From: JAEUIT01 sp044220875 | GTDB lineage: Bacteria; Planctomycetota; Phycisphaerae; Phycisphaerales; SM1A02 | Assembly: GCA_044220875.1 (NCBI GenBank) | Contig: JBGAQH010000001.1 | Span: 682,001-746,000 of the forward strand | Reading direction: 5' to 3' | DNA length: 64,000 bases | Shown: in pieces, positions 30,410 to 39,370 of the stretch | Layout of the letters: each line of letters begins with the position of its first letter | How positions within the stretch are numbered: the first letter of the stretch is position 1 | The notes under the pieces: generated by a model | Database searches by the model: none | Seen by the model: only the letters and a program-made list of their open reading frames with translations | Told to the model about the DNA's origin: nothing | Translations under genes and position numbers: made by a program

Positions 30410-30549
30410 GATTCGTTTGTTCGTCGGGCGATCCGCCGAGCGTCCCCGACGCTCGCACGGTGTCCGTTGGGAATGGCGCGGCTTCACCGGGCTGAACGGA
30501 CGTTTCGCACTGATTGGGGCGGTAGAATCGGCCTCCACCAAGGCCGCCG

Positions 30550-33500
30550 ATGCCAGCAACAGCCACGCCCTCCCGATCCACCGTCCGTGTTCACCGCATC
30601 GAGGTCCGTCCGCGCCGAGGTCAGTCCGACCCGCGCGGGGCAGCCGTGCTTCGCCAAGTCGAGTCCCTCGGGCTCGAGCGGCGTCCGAAGCGCATTGACC
30701 ATGCGTCGGTGTACCTCCTCGAGGGAGACCTGTCCCACGACGAGGTCGCACGCGTCGCTGAAGAACTCCTCGCCGACTGTGTAACCCAGGCGGCGGAGAT
30801 CCACGTGAGCGAGTCCGCGGCGAAGGCCAAGGTTGCGCCGGGCGTCGCTGTGATCGAGGTCCACCCGCTCGCGGGGGTGACCGATCCGGCGGCCGAGAGC
30901 GTCCAGCTCGCGATCGTCGCAATGCTTGGCAAGACGGTCGAGGTCCGGACCGGCGACCGCTACGACCTGCACGGGGTCGACGGCAAGATCGCCAAGGCCA
31001 TCGCCGAACGGCTGCTCGCCAACACGGTCATCCAGGCGATCCACGACGCCCCGTACTTCCCCTCGGCCTTCCCGCACGGTCGTCCGTACACGCTCGCCAT
31101 CCGGGAAGTGCCGATCCGCGCACTCACCGACGCTGAACTCGAGCGCATGAGTCGCGACGCCCACCTCTTCCTCTCGCTTGAGGAGATGAAGGCGATTCAG
31201 GCCGAATACAAGCGCCTCGGTCGCGAGCCGCGCGAGATCGAACTCGAGACGCTCGCCCAGACCTGGTCGGAGCACTGCGTCCACAAGACGCTCAAGTCGA
31301 CGATCCGCTATCGCGAGCTCTCCGGCGCCCCGGGCAGCGCCGGCTGGTCGCTCGGCAAGACGGTCGGCGGCCGCCCGCACCACGAGGTCCAGCCGGACGG
31401 CACGATCGTCATCCGAAATCTGCTGAAGGCAACGGTCGCCGCGGCCACGCACGAACTCATGGCGGACGGCATCGACTGGTGCCTCTCGGTCTTCGTCGAC
31501 AACGCCGGCATCATCGCCTTCGACGGCGACTGGGCCGTCTGCTTCAAGTGCGAGACGCACAATCACCCGAGCGCGATCGAACCCTACGGCGGCTCGGCGA
31601 CGGGCATCGGCGGCTGCATTCGCGACATCATGGGCACCGGCCTCTCCGCGAAGCCGATCGCCGCGACCGATGTCTTCTGCGTCGCCTATCCCGACATCGA
31701 GGAGCTTCCGGCCGGCTGCCTGCACCCGCGGCGCGTGCTGTCGCAGGTCGTCTCGGGCGTCCGTGACTACGGCAACCGGATGGGCATCCCGACCGTCAAC
31801 GGGACGGTCTGGTTCGACAACAACTACGTCGGCAATCCGCTCGTCTACTGCGGCTGCGTCGGCCTCATGCCGAAGCACCTGATCCGCGGCACCGTCTCGA
31901 AGGGGGATCGCATCATCGCCCTCGGCGGCCGCACCGGCCGTGACGGCATCCACGGCGCGACCTTCTCGAGCGCCGAGCTCACCGACACCCACGCCGACGA
32001 GTTCAGCCACGCCGTCCAGATCGGCAACGCGATCACCGAGAAGAAGGCCCTCGACTGCATCCTCGCCGCCCGCGACTATCCGGGCGGGCCGCTCTTCCAC
32101 GCGATCACCGACTGCGGTGCGGGCGGATTCTCGAGCGCCGTCGGCGAGATGGGCAGCTCGATCGGCGCCGAGGTCGAGCTCGATCGCGCCCCGCTCAAGT
32201 ACGACGGGCTCTCGCCGGTCGAGGTCTGGATCAGCGAGGCCCAGGAGCGCATGGTGCTCGCGGTGCCGGCCGAGAAGGTCGAACTGTTAGGTCGCCTCTG
32301 CGCCGAACACGGCGTCGAGTGGTGCGATCTCGGCGTCTTCGGCACGGCGAGCGAAGAGTTAGTCCTCCGCTGGCACGGCACCGAGGTCGGTCGGCTCGAC
32401 ACGCACTTCCTCCACGACGGCAACCCGATGCCGACCCGCGAGGCGGTCTGGGACCCGACCTTCACCGCGGGCCAGCGATTCCAGCCGCGAAAGCCGCAGT
32501 TTGCGGCGGGCGGCCGCTTCGGACTGAGCGATCGGACGCCCGATCTGGCGAAGGCCCTCGAGGCGCTGCTCGAACACCCGAACATCACGAGCAAGGCGTG
32601 GATCGTCCGGCAGTACGACCACGAGGTGCAGGGCATGTCGGTCGTGAAGCCGCTCGTCGGACCGAACGCCGGCCCGGGCGACGCCGCGGTGCTGCAGCCG
32701 GTGCCGACCAGTCCGAAGGGACTCGCGATCGGCAACGGACTCGCGACGGGGCTCTCCGCCGATCCGTATCTCATGGTGCTCGCGGCGATCGACGAGTGCG
32801 TGCGAAACCTCGTCTGCGTCGGAAGCGATCCGGCCCGCATCGCGATCCTCGACAACTTCTGCTGGCCCTCGTGCAAGGATCCGCGAAACCTCGGTTCCCT
32901 GGTGCGTGCGGCCGAGGCCTGCTACGACGGGGCGAAGGCGTACCGAACGCCCTTCATCTCCGGCAAGGACTCGCTCAACAACCAGTTCGTCACCGACGGC
33001 GGCGTGACGATCCAGATCCCGCCGACCCTTCTCATCTCGGGCTTCGGCATCGTGCCGGAGGCCGAACGCAGCGTCACGATGGACGCGAAGCGGGCGGGCA
33101 ACCTCCTCGTTCTCGTCGGCGAGACCCACGGCCGCATGGGCGGCTCGCACTACCAGCTCATCACCGGGCAGACCGGCCCGCAGGCAAGCGGCGAGCTGCC
33201 CGTCACCGATCTCGCGAAGGGACCGGCGATCGCCCGCGCGGTCCACGCCGCGATCCGAGCGGGCGTCGTCGCGAGCGCCCACGATCTCAGCGAAGGCGGC
33301 CTGCTCGTCGCCGCCGCGGAGATGGCCTTCGCGGGCGGCATCGGCCTCGATCTTGAGCCGGCGAAGGCGGCGGACGAGGACGTGAGCCTCACCGCAAAGT
33401 GCTTCAGCGAAGAGCCGTCGCGTTACCTGCTCGAGGTCGCGCCGACCGATCGGGAGCGCATCGCCCAACTCCTCAAGGGCATCCCGCACGCGATCGTCGG

Positions 33501-33603
33501 CACGTTCGTCGCGCGACAGTCGATGGCGATCAAGGTCGGGAGCGACGTCACCGAGATTCCGCTCGAACGGCTTCGCGAGCGTTGGTCAGGCATGAGCTGG
33601 TGA
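30550..33603 (+). CDS. purL: Phosphoribosylformylglycinamidine synthase, PurS-PurS-PurL fusion
   Basis: A 1017-residue enzyme of purine synthesis that converts FGAR to FGAM with ammonia from PurQ. It is longer than small PurL (about 740) and shorter than the large form (about 1300). The extra N-terminus contains two PurS-like units: about 11-82 (R-R-G-Q-S-D-P-R-G-A-A-V) and about 98-168 (L-A-G-V-T-D-P-A-A-E-S-V), each ending in L-L-A-(D/N)-x-V. The catalytic part starts near W-S-E-H-C-V-H-K (W239) and has E-T-H-N-H-P-S-A-I-E-P-Y-G-G and G-G-R-T-G-R-D-G-I-H-G. There is no glutaminase domain; purQ follows 13 bp downstream, so ammonia is supplied by a separate subunit. Confidence 0.95.
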   Translation: MPATATPSRSTVRVHRIEVRPRRGQSDPRGAAVLRQVESLGLERRPKRIDHASVYLLEGDLSHDEVARVAEELLADCVTQAAEIHVSESAAKAKVAPGVAVIEVHPLAGVTDPAAESVQLAIVAMLGKTVEVRTGDRYDLHGVDGKIAKAIAERLLANTVIQAIHDAPYFPSAFPHGRPYTLAIREVPIRALTDAELERMSRDAHLFLSLEEMKAIQAEYKRLGREPREIELETLAQTWSEHCVHKTLKSTIRYRELSGAPGSAGWSLGKTVGGRPHHEVQPDGTIVIRNLLKATVAAATHELMADGIDWCLSVFVDNAGIIAFDGDWAVCFKCETHNHPSAIEPYGGSATGIGGCIRDIMGTGLSAKPIAATDVFCVAYPDIEELPAGCLHPRRVLSQVVSGVRDYGNRMGIPTVNGTVWFDNNYVGNPLVYCGCVGLMPKHLIRGTVSKGDRIIALGGRTGRDGIHGATFSSAELTDTHADEFSHAVQIGNAITEKKALDCILAARDYPGGPLFHAITDCGAGGFSSAVGEMGSSIGAEVELDRAPLKYDGLSPVEVWISEAQERMVLAVPAEKVELLGRLCAEHGVEWCDLGVFGTASEELVLRWHGTEVGRLDTHFLHDGNPMPTREAVWDPTFTAGQRFQPRKPQFAAGGRFGLSDRTPDLAKALEALLEHPNITSKAWIVRQYDHEVQGMSVVKPLVGPNAGPGDAAVLQPVPTSPKGLAIGNGLATGLSADPYLMVLAAIDECVRNLVCVGSDPARIAILDNFCWPSCKDPRNLGSLVRAAEACYDGAKAYRTPFISGKDSLNNQFVTDGGVTIQIPPTLLISGFGIVPEAERSVTMDAKRAGNLLVLVGETHGRMGGSHYQLITGQTGPQASGELPVTDLAKGPAIARAVHAAIRAGVVASAHDLSEGGLLVAAAEMAFAGGIGLDLEPAKAADEDVSLTAKCFSEEPSRYLLEVAPTDRERIAQLLKGIPHAIVGTFVARQSMAIKVGSDVTEIPLERLRERWSGMSW

Positions 33604-33616
33604 TCCGGAGAACGCC

Positions 33617-34450
33617 ATGGCACACGCATCGCACGCGAACACTACCACCGTAACCAACGCCCTCGTCATCACCGCTCCGGGGATCAACTGCGATCTTGAG
33701 CTCTGCCGGGCCTTCGAGGAGGCCGGGGCGAAGGTCGAGACCGCCCATCTCCAGCGGCTCATCCGCGAGCCGGCGATCGTCGACCGCTATCGCCTCATCG
33801 GACTGCCCGGCGGCTTCTCCTTCGGCGATGACATCGCAGCGGGGCGCGTGATGGCCCAGCTCATCCGCCAGTCGCTCTATCCGGCGCTTGCCGCCGCAAT
33901 CGAACGCGGCGTGCCGATGATCACACCGTGCAACGGATTCCAGATCGCCGTCCAGTCCGGCCTGCTCCCCGGACCGAGCGCCGGAACCGGATGGTCGGAG
34001 GAGCCGGCGGCGCCGAGCGTCGCCCTCACCCAGAACAGCGCCGCCCGATTCAACGACATCTGGACCCGCTTCGAGATCCCCGCGAACACGCGATGCATCT
34101 GGACGCGCGGGCTGCGAGCGGCGCCGGGCACCGATCTCCTCCCCTGTGCCCACGGCGAAGGCCGCTTCGTCACCGACGAGGACACGCTCGCCCAGCTCGA
34201 GGCGAACGGACAGATCGCGATCCGCTACGCGACGAGCGACAACTTCAACGGCTCGATGAAGGCGATCGCCGGCATCTGCGACGCCAGCGGCCTGGTCTTC
34301 GGCCTCATGCCGCACCCCGAGCGCTACACGCGCTGGACACAGCATCCGACCTGGACGCGGCTCGACGCCTCGCAGCGGCAGGGCGACACGCCGGGGCTTC
34401 GCATGTTCAGGGCGGCCGTCGCCCACGCCGTCGGCGCGCCGGTCGCCTAA
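33617..34450 (+). CDS. purQ: Phosphoribosylformylglycinamidine synthase glutaminase subunit PurQ
   Basis: A 277-residue class I glutamine amidotransferase. The nucleophile is Cys105 in T-P-C-N-G-F-Q and the His-Glu pair is H233/E235 in M-P-H-P-E-R. The oxyanion-side motif G-L-P-G-G-F-S-F-G-D-D is at 62-72. It supplies ammonia to PurL and follows it by 13 bp. The length is nearer the longer PurQ type (about 260-280) than the 220-230-residue Bacillus type. The N-terminal His/Thr/Asn-rich residues are not part of the fold. Confidence 0.96.
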   Translation: MAHASHANTTTVTNALVITAPGINCDLELCRAFEEAGAKVETAHLQRLIREPAIVDRYRLIGLPGGFSFGDDIAAGRVMAQLIRQSLYPALAAAIERGVPMITPCNGFQIAVQSGLLPGPSAGTGWSEEPAAPSVALTQNSAARFNDIWTRFEIPANTRCIWTRGLRAAPGTDLLPCAHGEGRFVTDEDTLAQLEANGQIAIRYATSDNFNGSMKAIAGICDASGLVFGLMPHPERYTRWTQHPTWTRLDASQRQGDTPGLRMFRAAVAHAVGAPVA

Positions 34451-34456
34451 CGCTTC
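34447..34456 (-). repeat. GAAGCGTTAG site
   Basis: An exact copy of the recurring 10-mer, at the purQ stop codon, read on the minus strand. Confidence 0.6.
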
Positions 34457-34500
34457 GACCGCCGGTCGTGCTCACGCCTCGTTCAGCACGGAGAATCCGC

Positions 34501-35649
34501 ATGGGCGACGCAGCAGCGCAGGGCGATGACGACGGGATCATCCCGCTTGCCGATCCGACGCTCACCTGCGAGGCGTGCGGGCAGCGATTCGTGCCCGTGT
34601 CCGGCGAGACGATCTGCTCGCGCTGCATCCATGTTCACGCGCCGCAGTCGGTCGCCGACGATGTTGAGGGGGACGACCGCACCTGTCGGAAGTGCGGCTA
34701 TCCGATGCGAGGCTTGCCGGTCGGGTCGCCCTGTCCAGAGTGCGGCAACGGCGCGGCGCGAGCGGAGCGGACGGTCCCGCACGAACGGCGCTCCGCGCCC
34801 GAGCCTCAGCGCTCCGACCTGCGGGAGCCGGCATCCGCTTCCACATCGCGCCGTCGCCGAGCCGCTCCTCCGAGCGACGATCTCGTCGCGCGCGGGTTGG
34901 GCGCGACGTCGGTCCTCGTCTCGCTGGTGCTTGGGGCGCTCGCGAGCGCGATCCTTGCTGGGCTCGTGGCGATCAGCCACTGGTGGACGCCGGCGGCGAT
35001 CGGCGATCGCGCACCCGCATTCGGCTGGGGGCTCTTCACCCTCGCTGGCATCCTGCTCGCGCTTCCGGGAAGCGTGCCCCCGCGCCGCGTGCCGCGCTGG
35101 ATCACCGCGACGTCGCTCGCGGGCGGAGTCATCGCGACGTTCAGTCTCGGCGTTCCGTCGGCCATCGCCGGCGTCGCGGGCATCGCCTCGCGCGCTGGGT
35201 TCGACATGCTCACCATCGTCGGCGCGCTCGCGTTCATGATCGGCCAGGTGGCCCGTCTCAACGCGATCGTCGAGTACACGGGCCAGGATCCGGCGGACCG
35301 CGGATTCCTCTCCTCCTCGGGCCCGTTCCTGACCGGCGTGTTCATCATCAGCTCCGGATTCCTCCTCACCTGGTTCTTCCGCCGGAAGCTCGACTTCGCA
35401 GATGCGTTCGCTCTTGCGGTCACGGTCTGGCTCACGTGGCGCCTGCTCGAGATCCTGTGGTTCACCAAGGAAGCCGCAGTCACCCGACGCGACCGGTTGT
35501 CGCGAGGAGAGCGTCAACGGGAAGAGATTGCGGACGCCCGAGCCTCCGACGAGGCGCCCACGCCGGTCTGCGCCCGCTGCGGCTACGCGCTTCGCGGAAT
35601 TCGCCGCGGAGCCCGTTGCCCCGAATGCGGGTCGTCGAAGCGGGCCTAG
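34501..35649 (+). CDS. Membrane protein with three zinc ribbons
   Basis: A 382-residue protein of unknown function. The ATG at 34501 is preceded by GGAG. Two zinc ribbons lie at the N-terminus: C-E-A-C-G with C-S-R-C (about 22-43), and C-R-K-C-G-Y-P-M-R-G-L with C-P-E-C-G (about 62-83). A third is at the C-terminus, C-A-R-C-G-Y-A-L-R-G-I with C-P-E-C-G (about 357-380). Between them are four to six hydrophobic helices (about 130-330). The C-G-Y-x-L-R-G-(L/I)-x-x-G-x-x-C-P-E-C-G signature is widespread in Planctomycetota membrane proteins; its role is unknown. Both ribbon ends are probably cytoplasmic. Confidence 0.82.
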   Translation: MGDAAAQGDDDGIIPLADPTLTCEACGQRFVPVSGETICSRCIHVHAPQSVADDVEGDDRTCRKCGYPMRGLPVGSPCPECGNGAARAERTVPHERRSAPEPQRSDLREPASASTSRRRRAAPPSDDLVARGLGATSVLVSLVLGALASAILAGLVAISHWWTPAAIGDRAPAFGWGLFTLAGILLALPGSVPPRRVPRWITATSLAGGVIATFSLGVPSAIAGVAGIASRAGFDMLTIVGALAFMIGQVARLNAIVEYTGQDPADRGFLSSSGPFLTGVFIISSGFLLTWFFRRKLDFADAFALAVTVWLTWRLLEILWFTKEAAVTRRDRLSRGERQREEIADARASDEAPTPVCARCGYALRGIRRGARCPECGSSKRA

Positions 35650-35697
35650 GCCCGGTCCGACCGCCGGGACGCGAAACCCCCAGGCCGGGATTTTCCG

Positions 35698-35703
35698 TAT
35701 CGT
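35698..35703 (+). promoter_or_regulatory. Candidate -10 hexamer TATCGT for a leaderless oxidoreductase mRNA
   Basis: TATCGT ends 6 nt before the ATG at 35710 and there is no Shine-Dalgarno. Confidence 0.3.
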
Positions 35704-35709
35704 GCCCGC

Positions 35710-36798
35710 ATGACATCGGCCACCACCGGTTCGGGGAAGGGAACGCCGGCTGCGGCGAGCGCGGCGGCGCCCAAGACGGGAACGCTCCGCTGCGGCGTCG
35801 TCGGCGTCGGCCGCATGGGTCGGCATCACGCCCGCCTCTACACGCAGATCCAGGGGGCCGATCTCGTCGGCGTCGTCGATCGCGATCCGGAGCGGCGAAA
35901 CGGCATCGTCGAACAGTACGGCGGCAAGGGCTTCGAGACGGTCGACGAGCTCATCGCCCATGGCGTCGATGCGGTCACCATCGCGACGCCGACCATTCAC
36001 CATCGGGCGGTCGCGGAGAAGCTCCTCGCGGCGGGTGTCGCCTGCCTCATCGAGAAGCCGCTGGCCCCGGATGTCCGCGACGCCCAGGCGATCGCCGACG
36101 CGGCGGCGGCCAGCGGGGCGATTCTCCAGGTTGGCCACGTCGTCCGCTTCGATCCGGTGATGGTCGCGATCCGCAAGCTCGACCTGAAGCCGCTCTTCGT
36201 CGAGGTTGACCGCGTCTCGCCCATGACCTTCCGCTCGGTCGACGTGGGCGTCGTGTTAGACATGATGATCCACGACATCGACGTTCTCCTGATGCTCGTC
36301 GGCAGCGAGCCGGAGGAGATCCACGCCAACGCCGTCTCGGTGCTCGGCGAGGCCGAGGACGTCTGCAACGCCCGCCTCGTCTTTCCGGCCGGCCCGTCGG
36401 GCGTCCGCTGCGTCGCCAACGTGACGGCCAGCCGCCTCGCCCTCAAGACCGAGCGGAAGATCCGCATCATCAGCGACCAAAGTTACGTCTCGGCCGACTT
36501 CGTCGAACGGAAGGGGACGGTCGTGCGAAAGAGCGCCAACGACGAGCGGATCCGCGAGCTGCGCGAGGCGCTTCGGCAGGGCAAGGACCTCTCGAGCATG
36601 AACTACCTCGATCTCGTATCGATCGATCCGCTGGACGTGGGGGCCGGCGAGCCGCTGAAGCTGCAGGCCGAGGACTTCCTCGACGCGGTTCGCACCGGCC
36701 GGAAGCCCTTCGTCGACGCGACCGCGGGATTCGCCGCGGTGCGCACGGCGGAACGAATTGTCGCCTCGGCCAAGGCCGCCGGCTCGCGCATGGTCTGA
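35710..36798 (+). CDS. Gfo/Idh/MocA family NAD(P)-dependent oxidoreductase
   Basis: A 362-residue sugar-type dehydrogenase. A low-complexity Ala/Gly/Thr N-terminus of about 25 residues precedes the Rossmann motif G-V-V-G-V-G-R-M-G-R-H-H-A. The family E-K-P motif is in C-L-I-E-K-P-L-A, and M-M-I-H-D-I-D carries the conserved His/Asp of the active site. It is similar in layout to UDP-N-acetylglucosamine 3-dehydrogenase (GnnA) and other nucleotide-sugar oxidoreductases, but the substrate cannot be fixed from sequence alone. It starts 60 bp after the zinc-ribbon protein and 14 bp before endonuclease IV. Confidence 0.88.
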   Translation: MTSATTGSGKGTPAAASAAAPKTGTLRCGVVGVGRMGRHHARLYTQIQGADLVGVVDRDPERRNGIVEQYGGKGFETVDELIAHGVDAVTIATPTIHHRAVAEKLLAAGVACLIEKPLAPDVRDAQAIADAAAASGAILQVGHVVRFDPVMVAIRKLDLKPLFVEVDRVSPMTFRSVDVGVVLDMMIHDIDVLLMLVGSEPEEIHANAVSVLGEAEDVCNARLVFPAGPSGVRCVANVTASRLALKTERKIRIISDQSYVSADFVERKGTVVRKSANDERIRELREALRQGKDLSSMNYLDLVSIDPLDVGAGEPLKLQAEDFLDAVRTGRKPFVDATAGFAAVRTAERIVASAKAAGSRMV

Positions 36799-36812
36799 CG
36801 CCCGGAGCACCG

Positions 36813-37904
36813 ATGACGACCGCATCCACAGCGCCGCCCGCCATTCGAGGCATGATCGGATCGCACTGCTCGGCGGCGGGCGGCATCCACAACGCCGTCG
36901 CCGAGGCGGTGCGGCTCGAACTCGACTGCGTCCAGGTCTTCACCAAGAACCAGCGGCAGTGGAACGCGCCGAAGCTCACCGACGAGGCGATTCGCCTCTT
37001 TCGCGACGCGGTGCGTGCAGCGGGCTGGAGTGACCTGCCGCAGCGCGTGGTGAGCCACAACTCCTATCTCGTCAACCTCGCGTCGCCCGACGCGGAGCTG
37101 CGGGCGAAGTCGATCGCAGCCCAGCGCGACGAGCTTGAGCGGTGCGAACTGTTAGGCATCCGCTGCTGCGTCGCCCATCCCGGCGCGCACCTCGGCGCGG
37201 CCCGCGCCCCGAAGTCGCCGAATGTCCTTCGGGGCGAGCCGAGCGCCGACGAGCGGGCCGGTCTCGGGCGGATCGCGAAGAGCCTCGACGAGATCCACCG
37301 CTCGCTTCCCGGCGCGAAGGCCGTCACCTGCCTCGAGACGACCACCGGCAGCGGCACGAACCTCGGCTATGACTTTCGCCATCTCCGGATCATCCGTGAT
37401 CTGGTGAAGGAGCCCGAGCGGGTCGCCTATTGCCTCGACACCTGCCACATCGTCAGCGCCGGGTATGACATGTCCTCGGACGCCGCGGCGCGGGCCACGC
37501 TTGAGGAGTTCCGGGCCGTCTGCGGCCGCGACCTCCTTGGGGTCATCCACGTCAACGATTCCAAGGCCCCGCCCGGCTCGCGCGTCGACCGCCATGAGCA
37601 CATCGGAGCCGGAACCTGCGGCATGGCATGTTTCCGGGCAATCATGCATGCCGCCGACTTGAGGCTTGTTCCGAAGATCCTCGAAACCGAAAAGGCCGAT
37701 GATCCCGACGGTCGGCCCTGGGACGCCGTGAACGCGGCCCGATTGCGAGCTATTCTCTCCCCCTCGGCAACGTCTGCCGATACAAGCGATTCCTCGCCCA
37801 CGGGGGCCCCGGCCATCGCAGCGCCCCCGACCCCGCCGGCCACCGGCCCGCGCGGGGCGAAACGGCCGACGACGAAGCCCGCCCCGAAGAAGAACGCCCG
37901 ATGA
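36813..37904 (+). CDS. nfo: Endonuclease IV (AP endonuclease), with C-terminal extension
   Basis: A 363-residue TIM-barrel enzyme that cuts DNA at abasic sites during base excision repair. Family motifs appear in order: I-G-S-H-C-S-A-A-G-G, V-A-H-P-G-A-H-L-G, C-L-E-T-T-T-G-S-G-T-N-L-G, Y-C-L-D-T-C-H-I-V-S-A-G-Y-D, and I-H-V-N-D-S-K with H-E-H-I-G-A-G. These supply the trinuclear zinc ligands. The catalytic fold ends near residue 310; a Pro/Ala/Thr/Lys-rich tail of about 50 residues follows, which the roughly 280-residue family norm lacks. It overlaps the TPR lipoprotein gene by 4 bp (ATGA). Confidence 0.95.
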   Translation: MTTASTAPPAIRGMIGSHCSAAGGIHNAVAEAVRLELDCVQVFTKNQRQWNAPKLTDEAIRLFRDAVRAAGWSDLPQRVVSHNSYLVNLASPDAELRAKSIAAQRDELERCELLGIRCCVAHPGAHLGAARAPKSPNVLRGEPSADERAGLGRIAKSLDEIHRSLPGAKAVTCLETTTGSGTNLGYDFRHLRIIRDLVKEPERVAYCLDTCHIVSAGYDMSSDAAARATLEEFRAVCGRDLLGVIHVNDSKAPPGSRVDRHEHIGAGTCGMACFRAIMHAADLRLVPKILETEKADDPDGRPWDAVNAARLRAILSPSATSADTSDSSPTGAPAIAAPPTPPATGPRGAKRPTTKPAPKKNAR

Positions 37905-38950
37905 CGATCCACCGACGGACCACCCTCTCGATCACGCTCGCTCTCGCCGCGGCCCTCCCCCTCGTCACGCTGGCGGGCTGCGCAGGCAACGGAGCGGGGA
38001 AGCGTTCGGCCTCGCGCGAGGCCGCCGAGCCGGCCAAGCGCCCGGAGATCGTGATCGATCCGACGCCCGCCCAGGAGACGGTCCTGACCGACGCCAACGC
38101 GAAGGTCGACGCCGGCGGGTATGACGAAGCGTTAGCTCTCTTCAACGACCTGCTGAGCGAGAACCCGACGCTCGTCGAGGCCCACATCGGCGTCGGACGG
38201 ACCTACGAGAAGATGGGCGACCTCGCGAAGGCCGAGCCCGCGTATGCCCGGGCCGCGTCGCTCGACGCCGAGAACTTCGACGCCCAGGTCGGGCACGCCC
38301 GCGTGCTCGCCGGGCTGCAGCGCTGGAGCGAGTCGATCCGCGCGTTCCATCGCGCCCTGGTCGTCCGGCCCGACTCGCGCGAGGCCAACGCCGGCATGGC
38401 CGACGCCTACCTCAAGCTCAACCAGGCCCAGGAGGCGCTCGCCTTCGCCGAGAAGTCCGTCGAGCTCGCCAAGGACGACGGCGAGGCCCGCGTCCGTCTC
38501 GCCGTCGCGCTTGAGCGCGTGAACCGCAACGCCGACGCGATCAAGGCCTACGAGACCGCGCTTGAGCTCGTCGAGCCGCGCGACGGCATCCTCACCAGCC
38601 TGGTCAACCTCTATGCGAGCGAGAAGCGCTACGTCGAGGCGATCAACACGGCCGAGGAGCTGATCCGCATCGCCCCGAGCGCCAACGCCTTCGAGCGGCT
38701 GGGCTGGGCCCAATTCCGCATGGGCGCCTACGAGAAGTCCGCCGAGGCCTACCGCAAGGGGGTCGAGCTCGACGCCAACCACTGGCCCTCGCTCAACGGC
38801 GTCGCCACGAACGCCCTGAACCGCTGGCTCCAGAGCGGCCGCAAGGACGACGCCGCCAGGCTCGAGGCCCGCGCCGCCTTCCAGAAGTCGCTGCGCCTGA
38901 ACGCCGACCAGCCGAAGGTCGTCGCGATCATGACCAAGTACAAGCCCTAA
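37901..38950 (+). CDS. TPR-repeat lipoprotein
   Basis: A 349-residue protein with a type II signal peptide and lipobox (T-L-A-G-C). At least six tetratricopeptide-like repeats follow, seen as A-x-x-x-Y-D-E-A-L-x-L-F, G-D-L-A-K-A-E-P-A-Y, Q-R-W-S-E-S-I-R-A-F-H-R-A-L, N-Q-A-Q-E-A-L-A-F-A and N-R-N-A-D-A-I-K-A-Y-E-T-A-L. TPR lipoproteins scaffold envelope complexes; PilF-type pilotins are also TPR lipoproteins, but nothing here links it to the secretin 22 kb away. It overlaps nfo by 4 bp and precedes queF by 10 bp. Confidence 0.9.
   Translation: MTIHRRTTLSITLALAAALPLVTLAGCAGNGAGKRSASREAAEPAKRPEIVIDPTPAQETVLTDANAKVDAGGYDEALALFNDLLSENPTLVEAHIGVGRTYEKMGDLAKAEPAYARAASLDAENFDAQVGHARVLAGLQRWSESIRAFHRALVVRPDSREANAGMADAYLKLNQAQEALAFAEKSVELAKDDGEARVRLAVALERVNRNADAIKAYETALELVEPRDGILTSLVNLYASEKRYVEAINTAEELIRIAPSANAFERLGWAQFRMGAYEKSAEAYRKGVELDANHWPSLNGVATNALNRWLQSGRKDDAARLEARAAFQKSLRLNADQPKVVAIMTKYKP
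38126..38135 (+). repeat. GAAGCGTTAG site
   Basis: An exact copy inside the TPR lipoprotein gene; it supplies a rare TTA leucine codon. Confidence 0.6.
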
Positions 38951-38960
38951 CGATTCGTCC

Positions 38961-39329
38961 ATGCCGAAGCCCGAACTTCTCGAGTTCTTCGATGCGCCGA
39001 CCGAGACGCCGTTCCTCATCGAACACGTCAACGAGGAGTTCACGAGCGTCTGCCCGAAGACCGGACACCCGGACTTCGGCACGATCACCTTCCGGTACGT
39101 GCCCGGCGCGGTCTGCGTCGAGCTCAAGAGCCTGAAGCTCTACTGCCAGTCCTTCCGCAACGAGGGGATCTTCTACGAGGCGGTGACCAACCGCATCCGC
39201 GACGACCTCGCCGAGGCGATGAGCCCGCTCTGGCTCCAGGTCGTCACCGACTGGAGGGGACGCGGCGGGATCCGCTCGCGCATCATCGCCAGCCACGGAG
39301 ACGTCCCGGCCGAGTGGCGCCGGGGCTGA
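38961..39329 (+). CDS. queF: NADPH-dependent 7-cyano-7-deazaguanine reductase
   Basis: A 122-residue unimodular QueF that reduces preQ0 to preQ1 in queuosine biosynthesis. The nucleophile is Cys31 in T-S-V-C-P-K-T-G-H-P-D, with Asp38 as the general acid. The E-L-K-S-L-K-L-Y signature (NADPH binding) and F-R-N-E-G-I-F-Y-E follow. It belongs to the T-fold family. No other que gene is in the window. The conserved Asp-x-x-Phe and Glu motifs are intact, so it should be active. Confidence 0.96.
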   Translation: MPKPELLEFFDAPTETPFLIEHVNEEFTSVCPKTGHPDFGTITFRYVPGAVCVELKSLKLYCQSFRNEGIFYEAVTNRIRDDLAEAMSPLWLQVVTDWRGRGGIRSRIIASHGDVPAEWRRG

Positions 39330-39360
39330 CCGGCATCCGGCCGACGGGAACCGGGCTGGC

Positions 39361-39370
39361 GAAGCGTTAG
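39361..39370 (+). repeat. GAAGCGTTAG site
   Basis: An exact copy overlapping the stop codon of the 900-residue secreted protein gene. Confidence 0.6.

Noticed and set aside
37901..38950. TPR lipoprotein as PilF-type pilotin for the giant secretin
   Set aside because: It is 22 kb away, overlaps nfo, and shares no operon with pilus genes; TPR lipoproteins are common.
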